64,000 bases of DNA from assembly GCF_029714365.1 (NCBI RefSeq), contig NZ_CP121659.1:3557001-3621000 (forward strand), written 5' to 3'. The notes under the pieces were generated by a model. It did no database searches. It was not told the DNA's origin and saw only the letters and a list, made by a program, of their open reading frames with translations. This DNA is from Sinorhizobium terangae. Lineage in GTDB: Bacteria > Pseudomonadota > Alphaproteobacteria > Rhizobiales > Rhizobiaceae. The position numbers were made by a program, and so were the translations under genes. Positions 7,705 through 16,322 of this stretch are shown here, piece after piece (position 1 is the first letter of the stretch; every line of letters starts with the position of its first letter).

Positions 7705-8724
7705 ATGCAGACCAGAAAGATCGGTCGGACCGACCTTGCGGTGACCGAGTACAGCTTCGGCGCGGCCGCGCTTGGCGGCCTCTATCGCGAATGCACGCGC
7801 GAAGCCGCAATGGGGACGCTGGATGCTGCCTGGGCCGCAGGCATCCGCTATTTCGACGTGGCGCCCTATTACGGGTTGGGACTGGCCGAGCGGCGCGTCG
7901 GCGATTTCCTGCAGGACAAGCCGCGCGACAGCTTCGTGCTCTCGACAAAGGTTGGCCGCCTGCTCCGCCCGGTGCCGGAAGGCGCGGTTCCCGACTATTC
8001 CTATGTCAAACCGCTGAATTTCGACGTCACCTTCGACTACAGCTATGACGCGATCATGCGGTCGGTCGAATTCAGCTACGCACGGCTCGGCCTCAATCGC
8101 ATCGACATCCTTTATGTCCACGACATCGGCGTCTACACCCACGGTGCCGCGAAGAATGCCGTGCTCTTGCGGCAACTGATGGATTCCGGCCTGAAGGCGC
8201 TGGAGGAGCTGAAAACGGCCGGTGTCATTTCGGCCTACGGCCTCGGCATCAATGAAGTGCCGGTCTGCCTCGAGGTCATGCGGCGGGCCGATATCGACTG
8301 CATCCTCTTGGCCGGGCGCTACACGCTTCTCGACCGCTCGGCGGTCGCCGAGTTACTTCCCCTTTGCGAGAAGAAGGGGACATCGCTCGTCGTTGGCGGC
8401 GTGTTCAATTCCGGCATTCTCGCCACCGGCCCGGTGGAGGGAGCCCATTTCGACTACATGCCGGCGAGCGAAGACGTGCGGACGCGGGTTGCGGCGATGG
8501 AAAAGATCGCGCGCGACCGCGGGATGCCGCTTGCCGCTCCCGCGCTCCAGTTCCCGCTTGCCAACCGCCAGGTTGCCTCGGTCCTGCTCGGTACGGCGAA
8601 GCCTTCGAGCCTCGAGCGCAATATGGAACTCACCCGACGGAAGATCGCTACGGAAGACTTTGCTGCTTTCGAACCCTACACCCTCGTCGCGCCCGAACTC
8701 GGGCTCGAGGCGGTGAGGGCCTGA
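7705..8724 (+). CDS. Aldo/keto reductase, D-threo-aldose (L-fucose) 1-dehydrogenase type
   Basis: The 339-residue protein is an aldo/keto reductase. It has the TIM-barrel aspartate-tyrosine pair in YFDVAPYYGLGLAERRVG, the lysine in FVLSTKVGRLLRP and the C-terminal NADP-binding region VLLGTAKPSSLERNME. Its length and the start QTRKIGRTDLAVTEYSFGAA match the D-threo-aldose 1-dehydrogenase / L-fucose dehydrogenase branch. That branch oxidises the anomeric carbon of L-fucose, L-xylose, D-arabinose or L-galactose to a lactone. A GGAGGAGGAAAC leader precedes the ATG at 7705. It would provide the first step of the island's pathway, with the amidohydrolase at 13728 opening the lactone. Confidence 0.85.
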   Translation: MQTRKIGRTDLAVTEYSFGAAALGGLYRECTREAAMGTLDAAWAAGIRYFDVAPYYGLGLAERRVGDFLQDKPRDSFVLSTKVGRLLRPVPEGAVPDYSYVKPLNFDVTFDYSYDAIMRSVEFSYARLGLNRIDILYVHDIGVYTHGAAKNAVLLRQLMDSGLKALEELKTAGVISAYGLGINEVPVCLEVMRRADIDCILLAGRYTLLDRSAVAELLPLCEKKGTSLVVGGVFNSGILATGPVEGAHFDYMPASEDVRTRVAAMEKIARDRGMPLAAPALQFPLANRQVASVLLGTAKPSSLERNMELTRRKIATEDFAAFEPYTLVAPELGLEAVRA

Positions 8725-8986
8725 TGTGTGACGCCGCGTTGGCTGGATGTCGGCGCGGCGGCCAAGAAGGGACAGCGGCACGCCGGTGGCCCGTCTAAGA
8801 ATGCCTATGAAAACATGTTGTTGCGTCTGGGAGGAACGCAATGAATGGAACCCGGCGTTACGGCTTGCCATTTCAAATTCACTGCGCTAGCGTACAATCT
8901 GTTTTTTATAGATAAAAGATCGATCCGTAGGCACCTTGCGGATCGCATCCAATAACGGAACAGGTGTATTTGAGAGGAGAAACCCA
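8725..8986. other. Promoter region of the sugar ABC transporter operon
   Basis: This 262-bp gap has no gene. Its right half is AT-rich and carries the operator candidate at 8900-8921. GAGAGGAG eight bases before the ATG at 8987 is the ribosome binding site of the binding protein. Confidence 0.55.
8900..8921. promoter_or_regulatory. Candidate GntR operator upstream of the sugar ABC transporter
   Basis: TGTTTTTTATAG followed by ATAAAAGATC matches the site at 5960-5981 at 16 of 22 positions, including an identical GATAAAAGA core. It lies 65 bases before the binding-protein start. The right arm is less symmetrical than in the first copy. Confidence 0.48.
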
Positions 8987-9976
8987 ATGAGCATCACAAA
9001 GCACATTCTATCCCGCCGTGCCTTTACGGCACTTGCCGGTGCCGCTTTCCTTGCAACGATGGCGCCCGTCGCGTCATTCGCGCAGGACGTCACGATCCCG
9101 ATCATCGTCAAGGATACCACGTCCTTCTATTGGCAGATCGTTCTCGCGGGTGCGCGCGCGGCCGGTAAGGACCTCGGCGTGAATGTGCCGGAGCTTGGCG
9201 CCCAGTCTGAATCGGACATCAACGGCCAGATCAGCATTCTCGAAAATGCCGTTGCCGGCTCGCCGGCTGCAGTCGTGATCTCGCCGACGGAGTTCAAAGC
9301 CCTCGGCAAGCCGATCGACGAGGCCGCAAAAGCTGTTCCGATCATCGGCATCGACTCGGCCGCTGACTCAAAGGCCTTCACCTCGTTCCTGACGACCGAC
9401 AACGTCCAGGGCGGTCGCATTGCCGCTGATGGCCTTGCTGCCGCAATCAAGGAGGCGACCGGTAAGGAGGAAGGCGAAATCGCCATCATCACCAGCCTGC
9501 CGGGCGTCGGCTCGCTCGACCAGCGCCGTGACGGCTTCCTTGACCAGATCAAGACCAAGTATCCGGGCTTCAAGGTCGTTGCCGACAAATATGCCGATGG
9601 TCAGGCGACCACCGGTCTCAACATGATGACTGACCTCATCACCGCCAACCCGAACCTCGTCGGCGTCTTCGCCTCCAACCTGATCATGGCGCAGGGCGTC
9701 GGCCAGGCGATTGCCGAAAACAAGCTCGGCGACAAGATCAAGGTGATCGGCTTCGACAGCGACGAAAAGACCGTCGGCTTCCTCAAGGAAGGCGTTTTGG
9801 CCGGGCTCGTCGTGCAGGACCCCTACCGCATGGGTTATGATGGCGTGAAGACGGCGCTTGCGGTCTCGAAGGGCGAGAAGGTCGAAGCGAATGTCGATAC
9901 CGGCGCGAACCTCGTCACCAAGGCGAACATGGCCGAGCCGAAAATCGATGCGCTCCTGAACCCGAAGGTAAACTAG
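8987..9976 (+). CDS. Sugar ABC transporter substrate-binding protein (ribose type)
   Basis: The 329-residue precursor has a clear signal peptide: SITKHILSRRAFTALAG with a twin arginine, a hydrophobic stretch and a likely cleavage after VASFAQ. The mature part is a periplasmic binding protein of the RbsB type (Peripla_BP_4). It has TTSFYWQIVLAGARAAGKDL near the N-terminus, NAVAGSPAAVVISPTEF and the GVFASNLIMAQGVGQAIAEN hinge region. It delivers a sugar to the permease at 11717. The frame opens at 8936, but GAGAGGAG before the ATG at 8987 and the signal peptide fix the start. The ligand is probably the sugar oxidised by the 7705 enzyme. Confidence 0.9.
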   Translation: MSITKHILSRRAFTALAGAAFLATMAPVASFAQDVTIPIIVKDTTSFYWQIVLAGARAAGKDLGVNVPELGAQSESDINGQISILENAVAGSPAAVVISPTEFKALGKPIDEAAKAVPIIGIDSAADSKAFTSFLTTDNVQGGRIAADGLAAAIKEATGKEEGEIAIITSLPGVGSLDQRRDGFLDQIKTKYPGFKVVADKYADGQATTGLNMMTDLITANPNLVGVFASNLIMAQGVGQAIAENKLGDKIKVIGFDSDEKTVGFLKEGVLAGLVVQDPYRMGYDGVKTALAVSKGEKVEANVDTGANLVTKANMAEPKIDALLNPKVN

Positions 9977-9986
9977 ACCCGGGGCA

Positions 9987-10064
9987 GGCGACGGCGGGTT
10001 CGAGGGCGCCGTCGCCGTCCGGGTTGGCGCATAACCCCGGGAAGCGATTTTCGGGGTTATGCGC
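9987..10064 (+). promoter_or_regulatory. Two tandem hairpins between binding protein and ATPase genes
   Basis: GGCGACGGCG (9987-9996) pairs with CGCCGTCGCC (10007-10016). GCGCATAACCCCG (10027-10039) pairs perfectly over 13 bases with CGGGGTTATGCGC (10052-10064). There is no T-run, so these look like mRNA-stabilising or processing hairpins that keep the binding protein more abundant than the ATPase, a common arrangement in sugar ABC operons. They are not a plain terminator. Confidence 0.65.
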
Positions 10065-10127
10065 GGATGGGCGTTGCTGCGGAGCGCGGACCTTGACGCG
10101 AAGGTGCTGCCTGAGGAGGGCATTCTC

Positions 10128-11675
10128 ATGATTGGACTTCAAGAGGTCGGCCATAGACACGAGCTCAGAACGCCCGTCGGCCACCCCGTTCCCAAGGGTG
10201 AGCCGATCCTCGAGTTGCACAGTCTGCGGAAGAACTACGGCGCCGTGGAAGCGCTGAAGCCCGCGACCATGACATTCCTCTCGGGCGAGGTGCATGCAAT
10301 CGTCGGCGAAAACGGCGCCGGCAAATCTACGCTGATCAAATTGCTGACGGGGGTGATCACCCGAACCGCGGGCGATATCCTCTGGTGCGGCGAGCCGGTT
10401 CAGCTCGCGACCCCCAACGAGGCGATTTCGCGCGGCATCAACGCCGTCCATCAGGAAGTCGTGCTCTGCCCGCATCTTTCCGTCGCGGCCAACATGTTCC
10501 TCGGTGATGAGATGAACAAGCGCGGCCTGATGCGCAAGCGCGCAATGACCGATGCGGCGCAAGGCGTGCTCGACGATCTCGGTTTCAACCTGCCCGCAAG
10601 CGCGGTGCTCGGAAGCCTGACGATCGGCCAGCAGCAGCTGGTCGCCACGGCGCGGGCGGCGATGCGCGGCACCCAGTTCCTGATCTTCGACGAGCCCACG
10701 GCCTATCTCACGCGCCAGGAATCCGAGCAACTGTTCCGCCTCATTCGCCGGCTGCAGGGCGAAGGCGTCACGATCGTCTATATCAGCCACCGCCTGGAGG
10801 AGGTGTTCGAGCTTGCCGACCGGGTCTCCGTCCTGCGCGACGGCACCCACGTCGGCACCCGCGCGATCGACGAGACGAACGAGGCCGAGCTGATCGCGCT
10901 GATGATCAATCGCACGATCGAACAGATCTATCACAAGGAGCACTTTACCGCCGGCGAGACGCTCGTTGAAACGCGCGGGCTGAGCGGTCCGGGCTTTGCC
11001 GACGTGTCGCTGACGGTCCGGGCCGGCGAGATCGTCGGCCTCTATGGCCTGATCGGCGCCGGCCGCAGCGAATTTGCACTCGGCCTTTACGGCCGCCATC
11101 GGCTGAGCGCCGGGGAGGTCTTCTGGCAGGGGAGCAAGGTCGAGATCGACAGCGAGCGAAAGGCGATGGAGCTCGGGATCGCGCTTGCGCCGGAGAGCCG
11201 CCGCGATCAGGGGCTCTGCCTCAACCTGCCGATCGGCCTTAACATCAACTTGCCGGTTTTCCGCAAGCTGACGCGCGGACTGACGATCAACCGTGCCGAG
11301 GAGGCGGCGAACGCCGACCGCCAGATCCGCGATCTGAAGATCAAGACGCCGTCGCGCCGGGTGCTTGCGTCCGCCATGTCCGGCGGCAACCAGCAGAAGA
11401 TCGTCATCGGAAAGTGGCTGAGCCACGGGGCGAAACTGTTCATCTTCGATGAACCGACCGTCGGCGTCGATGTCGGCACCAAGGCCGAAATCTACCGGCT
11501 TTTCGCGCGGCTCCTGGAGAAGGGGGCGGGCATCATCCTGATTTCGTCCTACTTGCCGGAGGTCTACGAACTGTCGGACCGGCTGCACGTCTTCCGGCAG
11601 GGGCGGCTTGTGGGAAGCCACGGCTACCGCACGGCCAGCCATGAAGAGGTGCTGGCGCAGGCGATCGGCGCGTGA
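10128..11675 (+). CDS. Sugar ABC transporter ATP-binding protein (RbsA/MglA type, two domains)
   Basis: The 515-residue protein has two tandem ATPase domains. The first has Walker A GENGAGKSTLIKLL, signature LTIGQQQLVATARA and Walker B FLIFDEPTAYL. The second has a degenerate Walker A (LYGLIGAGRSEF), the signature MSGGNQQKIVIGKW and Walker B LFIFDEPTVGVDVG, as in RbsA and MglA. The frame is open from 10059, but that part is the hairpin; GAGGAGGG precedes the ATG at 10128. It energises the permease at 11717 for uptake of a monosaccharide, and is cotranscribed with its neighbours. Confidence 0.92.
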   Translation: MIGLQEVGHRHELRTPVGHPVPKGEPILELHSLRKNYGAVEALKPATMTFLSGEVHAIVGENGAGKSTLIKLLTGVITRTAGDILWCGEPVQLATPNEAISRGINAVHQEVVLCPHLSVAANMFLGDEMNKRGLMRKRAMTDAAQGVLDDLGFNLPASAVLGSLTIGQQQLVATARAAMRGTQFLIFDEPTAYLTRQESEQLFRLIRRLQGEGVTIVYISHRLEEVFELADRVSVLRDGTHVGTRAIDETNEAELIALMINRTIEQIYHKEHFTAGETLVETRGLSGPGFADVSLTVRAGEIVGLYGLIGAGRSEFALGLYGRHRLSAGEVFWQGSKVEIDSERKAMELGIALAPESRRDQGLCLNLPIGLNINLPVFRKLTRGLTINRAEEAANADRQIRDLKIKTPSRRVLASAMSGGNQQKIVIGKWLSHGAKLFIFDEPTVGVDVGTKAEIYRLFARLLEKGAGIILISSYLPEVYELSDRLHVFRQGRLVGSHGYRTASHEEVLAQAIGA

Positions 11676-11716
11676 CCGCAAGAAACAAGGCATAAGGGAC
11701 TGCAGGGAGGAACGAC

Positions 11717-12694
11717 ATGAGTGTGGAAACGGTTGAAAGCAGCACGGGGCCGACGCCGAGGAAAGGGATCAGCATCCTGTTCGGCCTGACGCTGCTCGGG
11801 CTCCTGCTCTTCCTCTGGCTGCTCCTCGGCTTCGCGACCAACAGCTTCTGGACGCCGAACAACATCAGCAACCTCTTGCGCCAGGGCGCGATGACGGCGA
11901 TCCTCGCCGTCGGCCAGACCTTCGTGATCATCACCGCGGGCATCGATCTCTCGGTTGGCGCGGTGGTCGGCTTCACCAGCGTCATCGTGGCATGGCTGCT
12001 CGCCGCCGGCGTTCCGCTATGGCTCGCCCTCATCGCGACCTTGGCGATCGGCGTCCTGATCGGCGCCTTTCACGCCTTCGGTATCGTCCGCATGGGCCTG
12101 CCGGCCTTCATCATCACGCTGGCGACGCTGACCTCACTGCGCGGCATCGGTCTGCTCATCACCAACGGTTCGACGATATCGATCAGCAACGAGGCTTTCA
12201 CCAATTTCTCGCGGGCCGATTTCCTCGGTGTGCCGAGCCTGTTCTGGATGGTGATCGTCGTCGCCGTGCCGGCCTATATCTTCCTGCACTTGAGCCGTTT
12301 CGGCCGCTATCTGTTTGCCGTCGGCTCGAACGCCGAGGCGGCGCGCCTTTCCGGCGTCAACGTCAACCGGACGACCTATCTCGCCTACATCCTGTCATCG
12401 ACCTGCGCCGCCTTTGTCGGCCTGCTGCTTGCCTCGCGCATCGGCATCGGCAACGCCACGCAGGCAGAAGGCTGGGAACTGCAAGCGATCGCCTCGTCGG
12501 TGATCGGCGGCACGAGCCTGTTCGGTGCCGTCGGTTCGGTCCACGGTCCGCTGCTCGGCGCCTTCATTCTGGCGACCATCAACAACGGCGCCAATCTTTT
12601 GAACGTCAATTCCTTCTGGCAACGCATCATCACCGGGCTGCTCATCATCGTCATCGTCTACTTCGACCAGCTCCGGCGGCGGGGCGAGCGATGA
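11717..12694 (+). CDS. Sugar ABC transporter permease (RbsC type)
   Basis: The 325-residue membrane protein belongs to the ribose/xylose/galactose permease family (BPD_transp_2). It has eight or more hydrophobic segments, beginning ILFGLTLLGLLLFLWLLLGF. The family marks are GQTFVIITAGIDLSVGAVVG, the GLPAFIITLATL loop contacting the ATPase and GGTSLFGAVGSVHGPLLGA. AGGGAGGAACGAC precedes the ATG. Its end overlaps the next gene by four bases (ATGA), so the dehydrogenase is translationally coupled to the transporter. Confidence 0.92.
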   Translation: MSVETVESSTGPTPRKGISILFGLTLLGLLLFLWLLLGFATNSFWTPNNISNLLRQGAMTAILAVGQTFVIITAGIDLSVGAVVGFTSVIVAWLLAAGVPLWLALIATLAIGVLIGAFHAFGIVRMGLPAFIITLATLTSLRGIGLLITNGSTISISNEAFTNFSRADFLGVPSLFWMVIVVAVPAYIFLHLSRFGRYLFAVGSNAEAARLSGVNVNRTTYLAYILSSTCAAFVGLLLASRIGIGNATQAEGWELQAIASSVIGGTSLFGAVGSVHGPLLGAFILATINNGANLLNVNSFWQRIITGLLIIVIVYFDQLRRRGER

Positions 12695-13731
12695 CCGGGG
12701 TTGACGGTATGAAGGCCGTCCTCTGCCCGGAGCCGGGCCGCCTCGAGATCGTCGACCGCAGCCGGCCCGCGGCGCCGGCCGCCGGCTGGGTGCGCCTTGC
12801 CGTCAGCCATGTCGGGATCTGCGGCACCGACTATCATATCTTCGAAGGCAAGCATCCCTTCCTGGAATATCCCCGCGTGATGGGGCACGAAATCTCGGCA
12901 AAGGTGATCGAAGCGGGACCTGAAACGTCGCTCGCGCCCGGGACGCTGGTGGTGGTCAATCCCTATCTCTCCTGCGGAAGCTGTGTCGCCTGCCGAAGCG
13001 GAAAGCCGAATTGCTGCACGGCGATCCGTGTCCTCGGCGTGCACACCGACGGTGCTTTCTGCGAGGAGATCACCATGCCGGAAGGAAATCTCTATCCGGC
13101 TCAGGATCTCTCGCCCGAAGCCGCCGCTACGGTCGAGTTCCTGGCGATCGGCGCCCATGCCGTCCGCCGGTCGACGGCGGCGCCCGGTGCCCGTTCGCTG
13201 GTCATCGGTGCCGGCCCGATCGGCCTCGGGACGGCGCTTTTTTCCCGCATTGCCGGGCACGACGTGACCCTCCTCGACACGAGCGCGGAACGACTGGCCT
13301 TTGCCCGCGACAGGCTCGGCTTCCCGCACGGCGTCGTGGCCGATCGCGACACGGAACGTGCAATCGCTGAGGCGACGAATGGCGATGGCTTTGATGTCGT
13401 CTTCGACGCGACGGGCAACACAACGTCGATGGAGCGGTCGTTCGCCTACGTCGCCCATGGCGGAACGCTGGTCTTCGTCAGCGTGGTCAAGGACGATATC
13501 CGTTTCTCCGATCCGGAATTCCACAAGCGCGAGATGACGCTGGTCGCCAGCCGCAATGCGACACGGGCTGATTTCGATCATGTCATCGCGTCGATCCGTG
13601 ACGGTCTGGTTCCGGTCGACGCGCTGATCACCCATCGCACGACACTCGCTGAGGCGGTGAACGACCTGCCACGCTGGGCGCACGAAAAAGGCGGCCTCGT
13701 CAAGGCCGTAATCACAGTGGGTGCCGCATGA
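12691..13731 (+). CDS. Zinc-dependent alcohol/sugar-acid dehydrogenase
   Basis: The 346-residue medium-chain dehydrogenase has the catalytic zinc cysteine in HVGICGTDYHIFEG, the GHE motif in RVMGHEISAKVIE and the structural zinc cysteines in NPYLSCGSCVACRSGKPNCC. The Rossmann motif is VIGAGPIGLGTALFSRIAG. Relatives oxidise polyols or sugar acids. In this island it may oxidise C4 of the 2-keto-3-deoxy acid to a diketo acid, or C5 of an aldonate. The ATG at 12691 overlaps the permease stop; an alternative ATG at 12709 would give the usual MKAVLCPEPG start. It also overlaps the next gene by four bases. Confidence 0.86.
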   Translation: MTGVDGMKAVLCPEPGRLEIVDRSRPAAPAAGWVRLAVSHVGICGTDYHIFEGKHPFLEYPRVMGHEISAKVIEAGPETSLAPGTLVVVNPYLSCGSCVACRSGKPNCCTAIRVLGVHTDGAFCEEITMPEGNLYPAQDLSPEAAATVEFLAIGAHAVRRSTAAPGARSLVIGAGPIGLGTALFSRIAGHDVTLLDTSAERLAFARDRLGFPHGVVADRDTERAIAEATNGDGFDVVFDATGNTTSMERSFAYVAHGGTLVFVSVVKDDIRFSDPEFHKREMTLVASRNATRADFDHVIASIRDGLVPVDALITHRTTLAEAVNDLPRWAHEKGGLVKAVITVGAA

Positions 13732-14561
13732 CCCTCATCGATGCTCACCAGCACTATTGGACGCTCGGCCTTGGCCATAACGACTGGCCGGAGCCGGATC
13801 TCGCGCCGATCTACCGCGATTTCGGGCCGGAGGACCTCAAGCCTAATCTGGCAGCCTCAGGAATTTCGCGGACCGTTCTCGTCCAGGCCGCTCCGAACGT
13901 GAGGGAAACCGAGTTCCTGCTTTCGGTCGCCGAGCGGGAGAAGAGTGTGGCGGCGGTGGTCGGCTGGGTCAATATATTGGCGACCGATGCCGTTTCAGAA
14001 ATCAGGCGCCTGAAGACCAACCCCAAACTCAAGGGCATCCGCCCGATGCTGCAGGCCATTGCGGAAACCGCCTGGATCCTGCAGCCGCCGGCGATCGCCA
14101 CGCTGCAGGCCCTGCCTGGACTCGATATGCGGTTCGACGCCCTGATCCAGCCGCGGCATCTGCCGGTCATTGCCGCCCTTGCCGATCAGGTGCCGGAGCT
14201 GGCGATCGTCGTCGACCATGGTGCCAAGCCTTTCATCGCGGCCGGAAAGCTGGAGCCGTGGCGGTCCGACATGGCCGCACTCGCCCGCCGCCCGAACGTC
14301 CACGTCAAGCTCTCCGGGCTTGTGACCGAGGCGGGCGGCGGCTGGTCGGTCGAGAGGCTCAAGCCTTACGCCGCGCATCTCCTCGATGTCTTTGGAGCAG
14401 ATCGTGTGATGTTCGGCAGCGACTGGCCGGTCGTCTTGCTCGACGCCGACTATGGCGCATGGTTTGCTGCAGCACAGGAACTGACGGCGCATCTCACATC
14501 CCTGGAACGGGAGAATGTTTTCTCGCGGACGGCCGCCCGCTTTTACGGAATTTCCGGCTAA
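13728..14561 (+). CDS. Amidohydrolase-family sugar lactonase (L-fuconolactone hydrolase type)
   Basis: The 277-residue protein is an amidohydrolase_2 enzyme of COG3618. It has the metal histidines in TLIDAHQHYWTLG, a histidine in LAIVVDHGAKPF, the NVHVKLSGLVTEA segment and the catalytic aspartate in RVMFGSDWPVVLLDADY. Members hydrolyse L-fucono-1,5-lactone, L-rhamnonolactone or related lactones to the open acid. It overlaps the zinc dehydrogenase by four bases and ends the island. With the aldose dehydrogenase at 7705 and the dehydratase at 6031 it forms a non-phosphorylative sugar acid pathway. Confidence 0.85.
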   Translation: MTLIDAHQHYWTLGLGHNDWPEPDLAPIYRDFGPEDLKPNLAASGISRTVLVQAAPNVRETEFLLSVAEREKSVAAVVGWVNILATDAVSEIRRLKTNPKLKGIRPMLQAIAETAWILQPPAIATLQALPGLDMRFDALIQPRHLPVIAALADQVPELAIVVDHGAKPFIAAGKLEPWRSDMAALARRPNVHVKLSGLVTEAGGGWSVERLKPYAAHLLDVFGADRVMFGSDWPVVLLDADYGAWFAAAQELTAHLTSLERENVFSRTAARFYGISG

Positions 14562-14890
14562 GGATTTGCCTTGCCCGGCTTACTTCACTGCCGTGCGTCC
14601 GGCCGGATGCGCCGAAAGTCGCTGTAGTACTTTGAATTGCTTCATGCTTTTGTCCTGAAATCAGGAAGCAGACAAGGATGGCATTGCGCAAGCGAACGGG
14701 CGCAGCGTTCGGAAATCCAGTAACATTTTACGGAGAGACCTTGTACCGGGGCGGAAAGGACATCATTGTTGCACCGCACAAGAAACATGGTAGTCTGCCA
14801 GCGATTGCGGACACCAAGACAAACAATCGCAAGCTTGCGTCCGACTGGGAGCGGCGTTGTCGTTGATTTGAAACAAGGGGTACGCGTCCC
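14562..14890. other. Intergenic region before phaZ
   Basis: This 329-bp gap holds a family A repeat fragment (14612-14670) and then about 220 bases of likely promoter and leader sequence for phaZ, ending in AAGGGG, the ribosome binding site. A 62-codon open frame at 14678 has no recognisable features and is not called. Confidence 0.6.
14612..14670. repeat. Intergenic mosaic repeat, family A (copy 3)
   Basis: GTCGCTGTAGTACTTTGAAT, then TTCATGCTTTTGTCCTGAAATC, split across the same two modules as copy 1 (CTGTAG...CTTTGAATTGC and GCATGATTTTGTCCTTAAATC). It lies just downstream of the lactonase gene. Confidence 0.6.
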
Positions 14891-16165
14891 ATGTTCTACC
14901 AGCTTTACGAATTGAACCATGCCATGATGGCGCCGTGGCGCACCGCCGCGGATGCCCTGCGGCTTGCCTTCAACAATCCGATGAATCCGGTCTCGCACAC
15001 CTATTTCGGTCGTGCCACCGCTGCGGGATTGGAGGTTTTCGAGCGCGCCACACGCCGTTACGGCAAGCCGGAATTCGGCCTTGCCGAAACCATCGTCGAC
15101 GGTGAGACGGTGGCCGTGCGGGAGAAGATCGTCTGGCGTGAGCCTTTCTGCAATCTCATCCACTTCGAGCGCTCCCTTCCGAAAGGAAGAGCGCCGGATC
15201 ACAAGGTGCTGATGGTGGCGCCGATGTCCGGGCACTACGCGACGCTGCTGCGCGGCACCGTCGAGGCGCTGCTGCCGCATGCCGATGTCTACATCACCGA
15301 TTGGATCGACGCGCGGATGGTGCCTCTCGCCGAAGGTACGTTCGATCTCGACGACTACATCGACTACGTCGTCCAGATGGTGCACTTCCTCGGCCCCGAT
15401 ACCCATGTGATCGGCGTCTGTCAGCCGGCGGTGCCGGTCCTGGCTGCGGTCTCGCTGATGGAAGCGGCGGAAGATCCGCTCGCACCGGCGTCGATGACGC
15501 TGATGGGCGGGCCGATCGACACGCGCATCAATCCCACGGCCGTCAATCAACTGGCGAAAGAGCGGCCGATCGAATGGTTCCGTGACAATGTCATCATGCC
15601 CGTGCCGTGGCCGCAGCCGGGTTTCATGCGCATGGTCTATCCGGGTTTCCTGCAGCTCTCCGGCTTCATGTCGATGAATCTCGATCGGCACCTGATCGCC
15701 CACAAGGAATTCTTCGCCCATCTCGTCAAGAACGACGGTGATGCGGCCGACAAACACCGCGATTTCTATGACGAATACCTGGCGGTCATGGATCTGACGG
15801 CAGAATTCTACCTGCAGACGGTGCAGGTCGTGTTCATGCAGCATGCCTTGCCGAAGGGCGAGATGATGCACCGCGGGCGGCGCGTCGACCCTTCGGCGAT
15901 CCGCAAGGTGGCGCTCCTGACCGTCGAGGGCGAAAACGACGACATTTCCGGCGTCGGCCAGACGAAGGCCGCGCAGACGATCTGCACCAACATCCCGGAA
16001 CACATGCGTCAGCATTACATGCAACCGGATGTCGGCCATTACGGCGTCTTCAACGGATCGCGTTTCCGCCGCGAGATCGCGCCGCGCATCGTCGCTTTCC
16101 AGCGCGAGCATGCGCGTCGCGCCTCGCCGGTCAAGCAGCTCATCAAGGGCGGAAAGTCAGCCTGA
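14891..16165 (+). CDS. phaZ: Intracellular polyhydroxybutyrate depolymerase
   Basis: The 424-residue protein matches intracellular PHB depolymerases of the PhaZ type. They are alpha/beta hydrolases that break down stored polyhydroxybutyrate granules to 3-hydroxybutyrate. The nucleophile is a cysteine rather than serine, in VIGVCQPAVPVLAAV near residue 178. The catalytic histidine is probably in QPDVGHYGVFNGSRF near the C-terminus. The N-terminal MFYQLYELNHAMMAPWR is characteristic. AAGGGG lies before the ATG. The gene stands alone, with its own promoter region. From memory S. meliloti phaZ also lies next to a fucose-type sugar cluster and trpF. Confidence 0.93.
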   Translation: MFYQLYELNHAMMAPWRTAADALRLAFNNPMNPVSHTYFGRATAAGLEVFERATRRYGKPEFGLAETIVDGETVAVREKIVWREPFCNLIHFERSLPKGRAPDHKVLMVAPMSGHYATLLRGTVEALLPHADVYITDWIDARMVPLAEGTFDLDDYIDYVVQMVHFLGPDTHVIGVCQPAVPVLAAVSLMEAAEDPLAPASMTLMGGPIDTRINPTAVNQLAKERPIEWFRDNVIMPVPWPQPGFMRMVYPGFLQLSGFMSMNLDRHLIAHKEFFAHLVKNDGDAADKHRDFYDEYLAVMDLTAEFYLQTVQVVFMQHALPKGEMMHRGRRVDPSAIRKVALLTVEGENDDISGVGQTKAAQTICTNIPEHMRQHYMQPDVGHYGVFNGSRFRREIAPRIVAFQREHARRASPVKQLIKGGKSA

Positions 16166-16322
16166 CAGGAAAGGCTCGATTGAAGCGGTCGTTTTGACTG
16201 AGCAGAGTCAAGACTTTGTTCGATTCCGACATGGAAAGTCTTGCAGAGGCGGCGGGCCTTTCCCACATCGTTTTCATCGGGTCGCGATTGTCGCGGCCCG
16301 CTGATTGCGAGGAATCGTGAAG

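Noticed and set aside
14678..14866. 62-codon open frame before phaZ
   Set aside because: No good ribosome binding site and no recognisable features; the region looks like promoter and leader.
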